Shown in pieces: positions 1 to 8,125 of a stretch of 64,000 nucleotides of DNA. The position numbers and the translations under genes were made by a program. Source of the stretch: Rathayibacter sp. VKM Ac-2857 (lineage in GTDB: Bacteria; Actinomycetota; Actinomycetes; Actinomycetales; Microbacteriaceae). Location: positions 1,240,001-1,304,000 of the forward strand of contig NZ_JABMLE010000001.1 in the NCBI RefSeq assembly GCF_013205025.1, read 5' to 3'. The number at the start of each line of letters is the position of its first letter. Position 1 is the first letter of the stretch. A model generated the notes under the pieces. The model searched no databases. It was not told the origin of the DNA and saw only the letters and a program-made list of their open reading frames with translations.

Positions 1-5
1 AGATC

Positions 6-1379
6 ATGGCCGACACCGGCGTCGACTTCCTCACGATCATGAACCCCGACCGAACCCGCTACACCCACCGCGACCGCGCGCAGATCGGCCTGCCGTTCAT
101 CGGCACCATCGCGCCGGCGCTCGAGGGCCGCACCTTCACCGAGACCTACACCGGCACCCTCGGCCCCTCGGTGCGCGCCGTCGCGCCGATCGAGAGCGCC
201 GACGGCACCGTCGTCGCGCTGGTCTCGGCAGGCGTGACGCTGAGCCGGGTGGACGCCTCCTTCCTGCCCCGCCTGCAGGTCGTGGCCGGCGGCGTGCTCG
301 GCGCGGTGGCCCTCGGCGGCATCGGCTCCTGGCTGCTCGCCCGCTACCTCCGCCGGGTCACGGGCGGTCGCGGGCCGGAGCAGATGAGCCAGGTCTTCGC
401 CTACTACGAGTCGGTGCTGCACTCGGTGCGCGAGGGGCTGCTCCTCGTCGACGACCGCGGCCGCCTGGTGCTCGCGAACGACCACGCGCTCGAGCTGCTC
501 GGGCTCGAGGGCGTGTCGATCCCGGTGCCCGTCGACGAGCTCGAGCTCCCCGACGCCCTGCGCGTGGTGCTGCTCGCCGACGAGCCGGTCGCCGACCGCC
601 TGGTCGTGGCGCACGAGCGGATCCTCGTCGTCAACGAGCGGCCGGCCGCCTCCCCCGGCGCGCGACCGCTCGGCACGGTGACGACGCTCCGCGACCGCAC
701 CGAGCTGCAGCGGGTCTCCGGCGAGCTGGAGTCGATGCGCACGCTCTCGGACGCGCTGCGCTCGCAGACCCACGAGTTCTCGAACCGCCTGCACACCATC
801 GCCTCGCTGATCGAGCTGGGCCGGCCGGAGGAGGCGCTCGCCTTCGCGGCCGGCGAGCTGAACCTCAGCCAGCGGCTCGCCGACCGGGTGCTCGGCTCGG
901 TGCAGGAGCCGGTGATCGCCGCGCTGCTGCTCGGCAAGGCCGCCCAGGCCCGCGAGCGCGGGGTCGAGCTGCACCTCGAGACGCACCTCGAGCCAGGCGC
1001 CCAGGGCTTCGAGCCCGGCGACCTGGTGACCGTGCTCGGCAACCTGATCGACAACGCGCTCGACGCGGCCGCCTCCTCCACCGCCGACCGCGAGCCGTGG
1101 GTCGAGGTCTACCTCGGCCTCGCCGAGGCGTCGGGTGCTGAGGTCGCGGAGCTGGTGCTGCAGGTGTCCGACAGCGGGCCCGGCGTCGCGGAGGCCGCCG
1201 ACGTCTTCGCCCGCGGCTACTCGACGAAGGAGTCGGACGCGTTCGGCCGCGGCATCGGCCTCGCGCTGGTGCAGCAGGTGGTGCAGCGGCTCGGCGGGAG
1301 CATCGAGGTGTCGCGGCACGTCGGCGCGGTGTTCACGGTGCAGCTGCCGCTGCGGGACCCGGCCGGGGCGACCCGGTGA
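6..1379 (+). CDS. Sensor histidine kinase, CitA/DcuS type (5'-truncated by window edge)
   Basis: Membrane sensor kinase of a two-component system, probably sensing a di- or tricarboxylate. The visible part runs: end of an extracytoplasmic PAS-like sensor (1-80), a transmembrane segment (about 87-110), a cytoplasmic PAS domain (about 125-235), a DHp helix with the phospho-acceptor His near residue 256 in QTHEFSNRLHTIASL (the H-box style of CitA/DcuS/DctS kinases), and a HATPase domain with N-box GNLIDNALDAA and G-box GRGIGLALV. Family members are about 530-550 aa, and the frame is open at the left edge, so the true start lies upstream and the first ATG at 6 is not trusted. The stop overlaps the GTG of the response regulator by 3 nt. 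The ligand cannot be read from the sequence. Confidence 0.9.
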   Translation: MADTGVDFLTIMNPDRTRYTHRDRAQIGLPFIGTIAPALEGRTFTETYTGTLGPSVRAVAPIESADGTVVALVSAGVTLSRVDASFLPRLQVVAGGVLGAVALGGIGSWLLARYLRRVTGGRGPEQMSQVFAYYESVLHSVREGLLLVDDRGRLVLANDHALELLGLEGVSIPVPVDELELPDALRVVLLADEPVADRLVVAHERILVVNERPAASPGARPLGTVTTLRDRTELQRVSGELESMRTLSDALRSQTHEFSNRLHTIASLIELGRPEEALAFAAGELNLSQRLADRVLGSVQEPVIAALLLGKAAQARERGVELHLETHLEPGAQGFEPGDLVTVLGNLIDNALDAAASSTADREPWVEVYLGLAEASGAEVAELVLQVSDSGPGVAEAADVFARGYSTKESDAFGRGIGLALVQQVVQRLGGSIEVSRHVGAVFTVQLPLRDPAGATR

Positions 1380-2053
1380 CCGCCGCGCCGATCCGCGTCC
1401 TCGTCGTCGAGGACGAGCCGCTGACCGCGAGCGCGCACGCCGACTACGTCCGGCGCGTCGAGGGCTTCGAGGTCGCCGCGGTCGCCGGCAGCGGGGCGGA
1501 GGCGATCCGCGCCCTGCGCGCCGACCCCGCGATCGCGCTGATCCTCCTCGACATGAACCTGCCCGACATGGGCGGCCTCGACCTCTGCCGCGCCGTGCGC
1601 ACCGCGGGTCTGGACGTCGACGTGATCGCGATCACCGCCGTGCGCGACGCGGCGGTGGTGCGCGCCTCCGTCGCCGCCGGGATCGTGCAGTACCTGATCA
1701 AGCCGTTCGTCTTCAGCGTCTTCGCGGCGAAGCTCGCCAGCTACCGCCAGTACCGCGAGCGGATGCACGGCGCCGACGTCGCCAGCCAGCACGAGGTCGA
1801 CGGCGCCTTCGCGGCGCTGCGGACGTCCAACGCGCCGGGCCTGGCCAAGGGGCTCTCGGCGGAGACGCTCGACGCGGTCACCGCGCTGCTGGGCCCGGTC
1901 GGCCTCTCCGCGGGCGAGCTCGCCGCCCGCCTCGACGTCTCGCGGGTCACCGCGCGGCGCTACCTCGAGCACCTCGCCGACTCGGGCGTCGCCGAGCGCG
2001 CCCCGCGCTACGGCTCGCCGGGGCGGCCGGAGCTGGAGTACCGCAGGGTCTGA
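1376..2053 (+). CDS. Response regulator, CitB/DctR (DcuR) family
   Basis: DNA-binding response regulator of 225 aa, the partner of the upstream kinase. The N-terminal receiver domain has the acidic pair EDEP (about 13-16), phospho-acceptor Asp about 59 in LLDMNLPDMGG and Lys in LIKPF (about 108). The C-terminal part (about 165-225) has a winged-helix pattern with LSAGELAARLDVSRVTARRYLEHL, as in CitB/DpiA and DcuR regulators, rather than an OmpR or LuxR output domain. The GTG start overlaps the kinase stop (GTGA), so the pair is translationally coupled. In this family the target is usually a citrate or C4-dicarboxylate transporter; none is visible here, so it may lie left of the window. Confidence 0.92.
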   Translation: MTAAPIRVLVVEDEPLTASAHADYVRRVEGFEVAAVAGSGAEAIRALRADPAIALILLDMNLPDMGGLDLCRAVRTAGLDVDVIAITAVRDAAVVRASVAAGIVQYLIKPFVFSVFAAKLASYRQYRERMHGADVASQHEVDGAFAALRTSNAPGLAKGLSAETLDAVTALLGPVGLSAGELAARLDVSRVTARRYLEHLADSGVAERAPRYGSPGRPELEYRRV

Positions 2054-2065
2054 GCGGCGGGCGGC

Positions 2066-3307
2066 CTACTGCACGTACGACGAGAGGAAATTCCCCAGCC
2101 GCTCGATCGCCTCCGAGATGACCCGCTCCTCCGGCAGCGTCACGATGCGCAGGTGATCGGGCGTCGGCCAGTTGAAGCCGGTGCCGGGCACCAGCAGGAT
2201 GTGCTCCGCGAGCAGCAGGTCGTAGACGAGCCGTCCGTCGTCGCGGATCTCGTGCACCTCCGGATCGAGCCGCGGGAACGCGTAGAGCGCGCCCATCGGC
2301 AGCTCGCAGGAGACGCCGGGAATCGCCTGCAGCCCCTTCCACGCGGCGTCGCGCTGACGCCGCAGCCGCCCGCCCGGCGCGATCAGCGCCTCGATCGACT
2401 GCACGCCCGAGAGCGCCGCCTGCACCGCGTACTGCCCGGGCACGTTCGGGCAGAGCCGGGTCGAGGCGAGCAGGGTGATCCCCTCGAGGAACCCCGCCGC
2501 GTGCTCGCGCGGCCCGGTGATCGCGAGCCAGCCGGAGCGGTAGCCCGCGACGCGGTAGGTCTTGGACAGCCCGTTGAAGGTGAGGCAGAGCTGGTCCGGC
2601 GCGAGCGACGCCAGCGGGATGTGCTGGGCGTCGTCGTAGAGGATCCGGTCGTAGATCTCGTCGGCGAGCAGCAGCAGCGAGTGCTCCTCGGCGAGCGCGA
2701 CGATCCCCTCGAGGACCTCGCGGGTGTAGACGGCGCCGGTGGGGTTGTTCGGGTTGATCACGACGATCGCCTTCGTGCGCGCCGTGATCTTCGAGCGGAT
2801 GTCCTCGAGGTCGGGCTGCCAGCCGTCGTCCTCCGCGCAGCGGTAGTGCACCGCGGTGCCGCCCGCGAGGCTGGTCATCGCCGTCCAGAGCGGGTAGTCG
2901 GGCGCCGGGATCAGCACCTCGTCGCCGTCGTCGAGCAGCGCCTGCAGCGTCATCGTGATCAGCTCGGACACCCCGTTGCCGAGGAACACCCACTCCGGGT
3001 CCACCGGCGGGAAGCCGGGGACCTCCTCGTAGCGGTAGGTCACCGCGAGGCGGGCCGAGAGGATCCCGCGGCTGTCGCTGTAGCCGTGCGCGCTGGGCAT
3101 AGCGGCGATCATGTCGCGCACGATCTGGTGCGGCGCCTCGAAGTCGAAGCCGGCCGGGTTGCCGGTGTTCAGCTTGAGGATCCGGTGCCCCTCGCTCTCC
3201 AGCCGCGACGCCTCCACGAGCGCCTTGCCGCGGATCTCGTAGAGGACGTTGCGGAGCTTGGAGGACTGCTCGAGCGGGCGCGGGGGGATCATCCGTCCAG
3301 TATTCAC
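2066..3307 (-). CDS. alaA: Pyridoxal-phosphate aminotransferase, AlaA-like
   Basis: Class I/II aminotransferase of 413 aa, closest in its motifs to the alanine/2-aminobutyrate transaminase AlaA (glutamate + pyruvate = 2-oxoglutarate + alanine). The PLP-binding Lys is about residue 249 in NGLSKTYRVAGYRSGW; also visible are NPNNPTGAVY (about 187-196), the ADEIYDRILYDD block and a C-terminal Arg in HLRIVTLP for the carboxylate. The longest frame begins with GTG at 3305-3307; an in-frame ATG at 3290-3292 (MIPPRPL) is an equally plausible start. It is convergent with the response regulator, 12 bp apart. Substrate preference is inferred from family resemblance. Confidence 0.85.
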   Translation of the reverse strand: MNTGRMIPPRPLEQSSKLRNVLYEIRGKALVEASRLESEGHRILKLNTGNPAGFDFEAPHQIVRDMIAAMPSAHGYSDSRGILSARLAVTYRYEEVPGFPPVDPEWVFLGNGVSELITMTLQALLDDGDEVLIPAPDYPLWTAMTSLAGGTAVHYRCAEDDGWQPDLEDIRSKITARTKAIVVINPNNPTGAVYTREVLEGIVALAEEHSLLLLADEIYDRILYDDAQHIPLASLAPDQLCLTFNGLSKTYRVAGYRSGWLAITGPREHAAGFLEGITLLASTRLCPNVPGQYAVQAALSGVQSIEALIAPGGRLRRQRDAAWKGLQAIPGVSCELPMGALYAFPRLDPEVHEIRDDGRLVYDLLLAEHILLVPGTGFNWPTPDHLRIVTLPEERVISEAIERLGNFLSSYVQ

Positions 3308-3330
3308 CGGGCGACGACCCCGAGCGCCGG

Positions 3331-4293
3331 TCAGCCCCTCGTGGCGCGCACCGCCGCGGCGATCTCCTCCTCGATCAGGTCGTAGTTGATCGCGGCCGCG
3401 ACGCGCAGGCCGTCGGCGGCGGCCGCCATCACCTGCGACATCGGCTCGACCAGCGAGCCGGCGGCGAAGACCCGCGGCGCGGTGGTGCGGCCCATCGGGT
3501 CGACGGTGAGGTGCCGGGCGGCGCCGGAGGGGTGGTCGACGAGCTCGAGGCCGAGGCCGTCGGGCAGGTTGCCCTGGACGCGCGGACCGACGACCAGCGC
3601 GTCGAGCTCGAGCCGGCGGCCGTCGACGACGACGCCGACCAGGCGGTCGTCCTCGACGAGGACCTCGCTGACGGCCCCGTCGATCAGCTCGATGCCGCGG
3701 GCAGCGAGGCCCTCGGCCTCCTCTTCCCCGGGCGCGAAGACGCCGTTCGTGAGGATCGACACCCGGTCGCTCAGCTGGCGGAACATCTGCGCCTGGTGGC
3801 CCGAGAAGCCGCTGCCGAGCACCGCGATCCGGCGCCCGCGCACCTCGAAGCCGTGGCAGTACGGGCAGTGCAGCACGTCGCGGCCCCAGCGCTCGGCGAG
3901 CCCCGGGATCTCCGGCAGGCGGTCGGTGGAGCCGCTGGCGAGCAGCAGGCGGCGGGCGCGGAGCACGGTGCCGTCGGCGAGGGTGGCCGTGACACCGCCG
4001 TCGGCGAGGGTGGCCGTGACGCCGCCGTCGGCGCCCGAGGCGCTCACGATCCGACCCGGGACGACGCGCGCGCCGTAGCCCTCGGCCTCGATCCGGGCGA
4101 GGCGGGCGAGCTCGACGGGGGCGGTGCCGTCGCGGGTGAGCACGTTGTGGGCGCCGGGCGAGGGCGCGTTGCGGGGCGGCCCGCCGTCGACGACGAGCAC
4201 GTCGCGGAGGCTGCGGCCGAGGGCGGTGGCGGCGGCGAGGCCGGCGAAGGAGGCGCCGGCGATGAGGACGTCGGGGAGGTCGGAAGGGGTCAT
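3331..4293 (-). CDS. Thioredoxin reductase-like NAD(P)/FAD oxidoreductase
   Basis: Flavoprotein of 320 aa with an N-terminal FAD site (GASFAGLAAATALGR, about 12-26), redox-active CPYC at Cys143/Cys146 and a second nucleotide site (VLGSGFSGHQA). This is the short TrxB-like layout without thioredoxin fusion. The start is ATG 4291-4293, facing the XRE-cupin regulator gene; a longer open frame extends further upstream but lacks homology there. Unusual: residues about 88-108 hold a 9-aa in-frame tandem repeat (GGVTATLAD) from a 27-bp duplication. As it is not beside a thioredoxin gene, it may serve detoxification or a dedicated small-molecule redox step, perhaps controlled by the divergent regulator. 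True TrxB activity is not established. Confidence 0.85.
   Translation of the reverse strand: MTPSDLPDVLIAGASFAGLAAATALGRSLRDVLVVDGGPPRNAPSPGAHNVLTRDGTAPVELARLARIEAEGYGARVVPGRIVSASGADGGVTATLADGGVTATLADGTVLRARRLLLASGSTDRLPEIPGLAERWGRDVLHCPYCHGFEVRGRRIAVLGSGFSGHQAQMFRQLSDRVSILTNGVFAPGEEEAEGLAARGIELIDGAVSEVLVEDDRLVGVVVDGRRLELDALVVGPRVQGNLPDGLGLELVDHPSGAARHLTVDPMGRTTAPRVFAAGSLVEPMSQVMAAAADGLRVAAAINYDLIEEEIAAAVRATRG
3971..4033. repeat. 27-bp in-frame tandem repeat inside the TrxB-like gene
   Basis: A block is repeated with a period of 27 bp at 3971-3993 and 3998-4020, identical over 23 bp, with a partial third copy from 4025. It encodes nine residues (GGVTATLAD) repeated in the loop between the FAD domain and the CPYC region. 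The near-identity of the copies indicates a recent slippage or duplication that preserves the frame. Confidence 0.85.
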
Positions 4294-4380
4294 GTGTCGA
4301 GCATCGGGTGGCGGCTGCAGTCGGTCCAGGATCCGTGCCGTTCCGGCACGACCGCGCGGCCCGCGTGCCAGGATCGGGGC

Positions 4381-4980
4381 ATGCCCGAGCACTCCGAGCA
4401 CGACACTCCCTCCGACGACGAGATCGTCGCCGCCGTCGGACCGCGCCTCAAGCGCCTCCGCCTGCGCCGCGACCGCACGATCGCCTCGCTCGCCGCCGAG
4501 ACCGGCATCTCCGCGAGCACGCTCTCGCGTCTGGAGAGCGGCGGCCGGCGCGCCACGCTCGAGCTGCTGCTCCCGATCGCCCGGGCGCTCGGCACGCCCC
4601 TCGACGAGCTGGTCGGCGCCGCGCCCGAGGACCCGCGCGTGCACGGCCGGCCGTTCACCCGGCACGGGATGCGGATCCAGCCGCTCAGCCGCGACGCGGG
4701 CGCCCTGCAGGCCTTCAAGACCACGATCCCCGCCGGACCGATCCCCGCGCCGGAGCAGCAGCGCACCCACGAGGGCTTCGAGTGGCTCTACGTGCTGAGC
4801 GGGCGACTCCGGCTGCGCCTCGGCGAGCACGACATCGTCCTGCCCGCGGGCGAGGCCGCCGAGTTCGACACCCGGGTGCCGCACTGGTTCGGCCGGGCCG
4901 ACGAGCAGCAGGTCGAGTTCCTCAGCCTGTTCGGTCGCCAGGGCGAGCGGATGCACGTCCGCGCGTCGACGCGGCGCTGA
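4381..4980 (+). CDS. XRE-family regulator with C-terminal cupin domain
   Basis: Transcription factor of 199 aa. Residues about 17-75 form an XRE helix-turn-helix (LKRLRLRRDRTIASLAAETGIS then LSRLESGGRRATLELLLPIA) and about 110-195 a small cupin (EWLYVLSGRLRLRLGEHDIVLPAGEAAEFDTRVPHWF). XRE-cupin proteins usually sense a small molecule with the cupin pocket and control an adjacent catabolic or redox gene; the divergent TrxB-like flavoprotein 87 bp away is the natural candidate. The ATG lies 6 nt after a -10-like CAGGAT (4369-4374), suggesting a leaderless transcript. The ligand is unknown. Confidence 0.9.
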   Translation: MPEHSEHDTPSDDEIVAAVGPRLKRLRLRRDRTIASLAAETGISASTLSRLESGGRRATLELLLPIARALGTPLDELVGAAPEDPRVHGRPFTRHGMRIQPLSRDAGALQAFKTTIPAGPIPAPEQQRTHEGFEWLYVLSGRLRLRLGEHDIVLPAGEAAEFDTRVPHWFGRADEQQVEFLSLFGRQGERMHVRASTRR

Positions 4981-4991
4981 GGGCGCGCCGC

Positions 4992-5483
4992 TCAGCTCTC
5001 GCCGAGCACCTCGCGGACGAAGCCGGCCGTCTTCGTGCGCAGGGTCGCGATCCGCTCGGCCTTGGCCGCCTCGACGTCGAAGCCGACGTAGGCGACCGAG
5101 GGCCGGGTGCGGACGTTGGCCGAGCACTGGAAGTCCGCGCAGACCAGCGTGCCGAGGGTGTCACCCGCGCGCCCGGCCGGGCCGGCCTTCTTCGCGCCGA
5201 AGAAGACCACGTCGTTGGGCAGCCGGATGTCGCGGCACCACGAGCACTGCGCCCGCGAGCGCGTGTTCGCGTCGGCCTGGCGGAGAACCACGCCCACCAG
5301 CCGGTCCTCGAGCGGCACGACGACGTAGGCGCGGCGGCCGATCTTCTTGTCGCGCCAGCCGAGATGGTCGAACGACTCCCAGTCGAGGTCGTCGAAGCCG
5401 GCGGGGAGCGAGAGATCCGCGACCTCCTTGCGTGAGGCGTTCACGAAGGAGTCGCGGATCTGCTGGTCGGTGAGGGCGCGCAT
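4992..5483 (-). CDS. FBP-domain (FusB/FusC-like) zinc protein
   Basis: Protein of 163 aa resembling the FBP C-terminal treble-clef zinc-finger family, related to the EF-G-binding FusB/FusC proteins that rescue ribosomes from fusidic acid. Putative zinc ligands are Cys80, Cys83 (CSWC), Cys115 and Cys120 (CADFQC), preceded by an alpha/beta domain containing GWRDKKIGRRAYVVVPLEDRLVGVVLR. In actinobacteria these genes are common chromosomal singletons whose function, EF-G recycling or other, is mostly untested. The start is ATG 5481-5483; the gene is convergent with the XRE-cupin gene 11 bp away. Assignment is by motif pattern only. Confidence 0.75.
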   Translation of the reverse strand: MRALTDQQIRDSFVNASRKEVADLSLPAGFDDLDWESFDHLGWRDKKIGRRAYVVVPLEDRLVGVVLRQADANTRSRAQCSWCRDIRLPNDVVFFGAKKAGPAGRAGDTLGTLVCADFQCSANVRTRPSVAYVGFDVEAAKAERIATLRTKTAGFVREVLGES

Positions 5484-5512
5484 GTCCTCACCAGCCTAAT
5501 CAGCCGAGAGGC

Positions 5513-6940
5513 TCAGCCGAGGTGCGCGACGGCCTCCCGCGGAGCCTGCGCGAGGAACTGCTCCTTCTTGATCCGGATCATCGTGAACGCGATGACCGCG
5601 GCGAGCACCAGGCCGACGGCCGCCGCGACGAACACCGCGGAGTAGCCGTCGACGAAGGCGACCGGCGAGGACTGCTCCCCCGCCACTCCCGCGTAGATGG
5701 TGGTGAAGACGGAGAGGCCGATCGAGCCGCCGATCTGCATCGCGGCGTTGGCGGTCGCGCCGGCGGCACCGGCGTCGTGGCCGGCGATCCCGGTCAGCGC
5801 CACGTTCTGCACCGGCACGAAGATCATCGCCATGCCGACGCCGAGCAGGATCAGGCCGGGCAGCACCTGCACGAGGTAGGAGCCGTCCGCGGTGATGCGG
5901 CTCAGGTAGAGCAGGCCGGCGGCCGCGATCAGCGGGCCGACGATCATCAGCAGGCGCGGGCCGACGGTCGGCAGCAGCTTGGTGGCGATGCCCGCGACGA
6001 TCATGATCGTGACGGTCATCGGCAGATTGGCGAGACCGGCCTCGAGCGGCGCGAGGCCGAGCACGAGCTGCAGGTGCAGCGTCAGGTAGAGGGTCGAGCC
6101 GATCATGACGCTGCCGACGATCGCCTGGATCAGGAACGCGCCGCCGCGGATCCGGTCGGTGACGATGCGCAGCGGGAGGAGGGGGTGGTCGGAGCGGGCC
6201 TGGATGCGGACGAAGACCGCGAGCAGCAGGACGCCGGCGAGCAGGAAGCCGAGGGTGTCGACGCGGAGCCAGCCCTGCTCGGCGAGCGTGAAGCCGTAGA
6301 CGAGGCTCGCGAGGCCGAGCGCGACGGTGATCGTGCCGGCGATGTCGAAGCGGTTGCGGCCCTCGGCACGGCTCTCGGTCACCAGCAGCGCGCCGGCGAC
6401 GACGCCGACCAGCACGACGGGGACGTTGACCAGGAGGCACCAGCGCCAGTCGGCGAACTCGGTGAGCAGACCGCCGAGGACGAGGCCGACCGCGGCACCC
6501 GCTCCGGCGACCGCGCCGAAGACGGCGAAGGCGGTGTTGCGCTCGCGCCCGCCGGGGAAGGACACGGTGAGCAGCGCGAGGGCGGCCGGGGCGAGCAGCG
6601 CGGCGAAGGCGCCCTGCAGACCGCGGGCGGCGATCAGCTCGGTGCCGGAGGAGGCGACGCCGCCCCAGGCCGAGGCCGCGCCGAAGCCGACCATGCCGAT
6701 CAGGTAGGTGCGCTTGCGGCCGGTGTAGTCGGCGATGCGGCCGCCGAGCAGGAGGAGGGCGCCGAAGGCGAGCGCGTAGGCGGTGACGACCCACTGGCGC
6801 TCGACGTCGGTGAGGCCGAGGTCGGCCTGCGCGGCGGGGAGGGCGATGGTGACGATCGTGCCGTCGAGGACGACGACGAGCTGGGTCATCGCGAGGATCA
6901 CGAGGACCCACCAGCGGCGGGAGGAGGAGGGCGCGGGCAT
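5513..6940 (-). CDS. MFS drug efflux transporter, DHA2 (EmrB/QacA) family
   Basis: Inner-membrane proton antiporter of 475 aa with about 14 predicted transmembrane segments, the DHA2 layout. Family marks are motif D1-like LDGTIVTIALPAAQADLGLT in helix 1, YALAFGALLLLGGRIADYTGRKRTYLIG (motif A) and the motif C region in helix 5. It likely exports hydrophobic or cationic toxic compounds; the substrate is unknown. It is divergent from a TetR regulator, and an 18-bp palindromic site (7015-7032) lies between them, so drug-inducible derepression is expected. The ATG at 6938-6940 is the natural start; the frame upstream has low-complexity arginine-rich sequence and is a shadow. Confidence 0.92.
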   Translation of the reverse strand: MPAPSSSRRWWVLVILAMTQLVVVLDGTIVTIALPAAQADLGLTDVERQWVVTAYALAFGALLLLGGRIADYTGRKRTYLIGMVGFGAASAWGGVASSGTELIAARGLQGAFAALLAPAALALLTVSFPGGRERNTAFAVFGAVAGAGAAVGLVLGGLLTEFADWRWCLLVNVPVVLVGVVAGALLVTESRAEGRNRFDIAGTITVALGLASLVYGFTLAEQGWLRVDTLGFLLAGVLLLAVFVRIQARSDHPLLPLRIVTDRIRGGAFLIQAIVGSVMIGSTLYLTLHLQLVLGLAPLEAGLANLPMTVTIMIVAGIATKLLPTVGPRLLMIVGPLIAAAGLLYLSRITADGSYLVQVLPGLILLGVGMAMIFVPVQNVALTGIAGHDAGAAGATANAAMQIGGSIGLSVFTTIYAGVAGEQSSPVAFVDGYSAVFVAAAVGLVLAAVIAFTMIRIKKEQFLAQAPREAVAHLG

Positions 6941-7014
6941 TGCTGAGCCTTTCGAAGCGGAGGGAGCGGGACCGGCGGGTCCGGATCCGAGCCGCGGCAG
7001 TGAGGCTAGACCAC

Positions 7015-7032
7015 CCCAACTGGTTGGTTGGG
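7015..7032. promoter_or_regulatory. Putative TetR operator between the divergent TetR and MFS genes
   Basis: Perfect inverted repeat CCCAAC / GTTGGG with a 6-bp spacer, in the 131-bp gap between the MFS start and the chosen TetR start. TetR dimers bind such short spaced palindromes, and the position allows repression of both genes. Binding is inferred. Confidence 0.65.
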
Positions 7033-7071
7033 CATCGACGAGTGTACAGTTCGAGCGCCGAGGAGGTAAGC

Positions 7072-7683
7072 GTGGCTGCGAAAGATCTCGAGACGGATGC
7101 GGTGGTCCCCGCCCGCGAGCGCATCCTCCGCGCCGCGACGGCCGAGTTCGCCGAGCACGGCTTCGCCGGCGCCCGCGTCGACCGGGTCGCCGCCTCCGCG
7201 GGCCTCAACAAGGAGCGGCTCTACGCCTACTTCGGCGGCAAGCGCGGCCTGTTCGTCGCCACGATCGTCGAGGCACTGCAGGCCCTCGACGAGACGCTGC
7301 TCGCCGAGGCGGCCGATCTGCCGGACCTCGCCGGCCGGATGTTCGACCACGTCTGGGACCGCCCCGAGTTCCTCCGCCTGCTCACCTGGGCGCGACTGGA
7401 GGGCGGCGGCGTCTGGGAGGAGGCGGGCGAGCGCCTCGGCAGCCGCCCCGCCCCGGAGGCCCGCGTGCTCGAGTGGCAGCGGGCCGGGATCGTCGACGCG
7501 AGCTGGTCGGCGGAGGACCTCTTCATCGCCCTGCTCGGGCTCTGCGAGATCTGGCACCTGACGCCGTTCGCCCTGCGCGGCGACGGCGGCACCCGCGAGC
7601 GCCGCCGCGCCTTCGTCGTGCACGTGGCGACCCTGGTGGGGTCGCCCGCCGACGGGCCGACTGCGGTCAGTCCGCCGTCGTGA
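7072..7683 (+). CDS. TetR/AcrR-family transcriptional regulator
   Basis: Repressor of 203 aa. The N-terminal HTH is clear: ARERILRAATAEFAEHGFAGARVDRVAASAGLNKERLYAYFGGKRGLF (about 13-60); the C-terminal ligand domain is of the common TetR_C type. The start is placed at GTG 7072 because a strong ribosome site (aggaggt, 7061-7067) precedes it by about 5 nt; the open frame extends upstream to 6940 but would run through the operator. It is divergent from the DHA2 efflux gene, which it probably represses. Its 3' end overlaps the convergent MarR gene by 17 bp. Confidence 0.9.
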   Translation: MAAKDLETDAVVPARERILRAATAEFAEHGFAGARVDRVAASAGLNKERLYAYFGGKRGLFVATIVEALQALDETLLAEAADLPDLAGRMFDHVWDRPEFLRLLTWARLEGGGVWEEAGERLGSRPAPEARVLEWQRAGIVDASWSAEDLFIALLGLCEIWHLTPFALRGDGGTRERRRAFVVHVATLVGSPADGPTAVSPPS

Positions 7684-8125
7684 GCCGCTCGAGGTAGCCG
7701 GCGAAGGCGAGCAGGTCGGCCTCGGGCCAGCTGCTCAGCGCCTCCTGCATCCGCTGGCGCTGCTGACCGCCCAGGTCGCCCATCCGCTCGCGGCCGTGCT
7801 CGGTGAGCGTGAGGAAGCGGGCGCGGCCGTCGGCCGGGTCCGGGGCGGTCCCGACCAGCTCGAGCGCGCAGAGCTGGCGGATCTGCCGGCTGATCACACT
7901 GCGGTCGACTCCGAGCCGCTCGGCCGCGACGCTGGAGTGCACGGGACCGCAGCGCTCCAGCATCCGGAGCAGCCGCAGCCCGAACGGCGGCAGCCCCGGG
8001 TCGATGCTCGCCGCCGCGTCGCGCACGGCCGTCCGGACCTGCACGGCGAGCGCGGTGATCTGCTCCTCGACCTGGAGCAGCGCGCTCGCCGTCGAGGCGG
8101 TCGGCACGGCCGGTGCGGCGGGCAT
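7667..8125 (-). CDS. MarR-family transcriptional regulator
   Basis: Winged-helix regulator of 152 aa: PPFGLRLLRMLERCGPVHSSVAAERLGVDRSVISRQIRQLCALELV (about 50-95) is the recognition region, and DPADGRARFLTLTEHG the wing. The start codon overlaps the stop of the upstream MFS gene (ATGA at 8123-8127 read on the minus strand), so transporter and regulator form one translationally coupled operon. The perfect palindrome upstream of the MFS gene (9971-9990) is its likely operator, giving autoregulation. The inducer is unknown. Confidence 0.92.
   Translation of the reverse strand: MPAAPAVPTASTASALLQVEEQITALAVQVRTAVRDAAASIDPGLPPFGLRLLRMLERCGPVHSSVAAERLGVDRSVISRQIRQLCALELVGTAPDPADGRARFLTLTEHGRERMGDLGGQQRQRMQEALSSWPEADLLAFAGYLERLTTAD

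Noticed and set aside
6940-7071. Upstream start for the TetR regulator at 6940
   Set aside because: It would add 44 residues without homology, run through the operator and ignore the strong ribosome site in front of GTG 7072.
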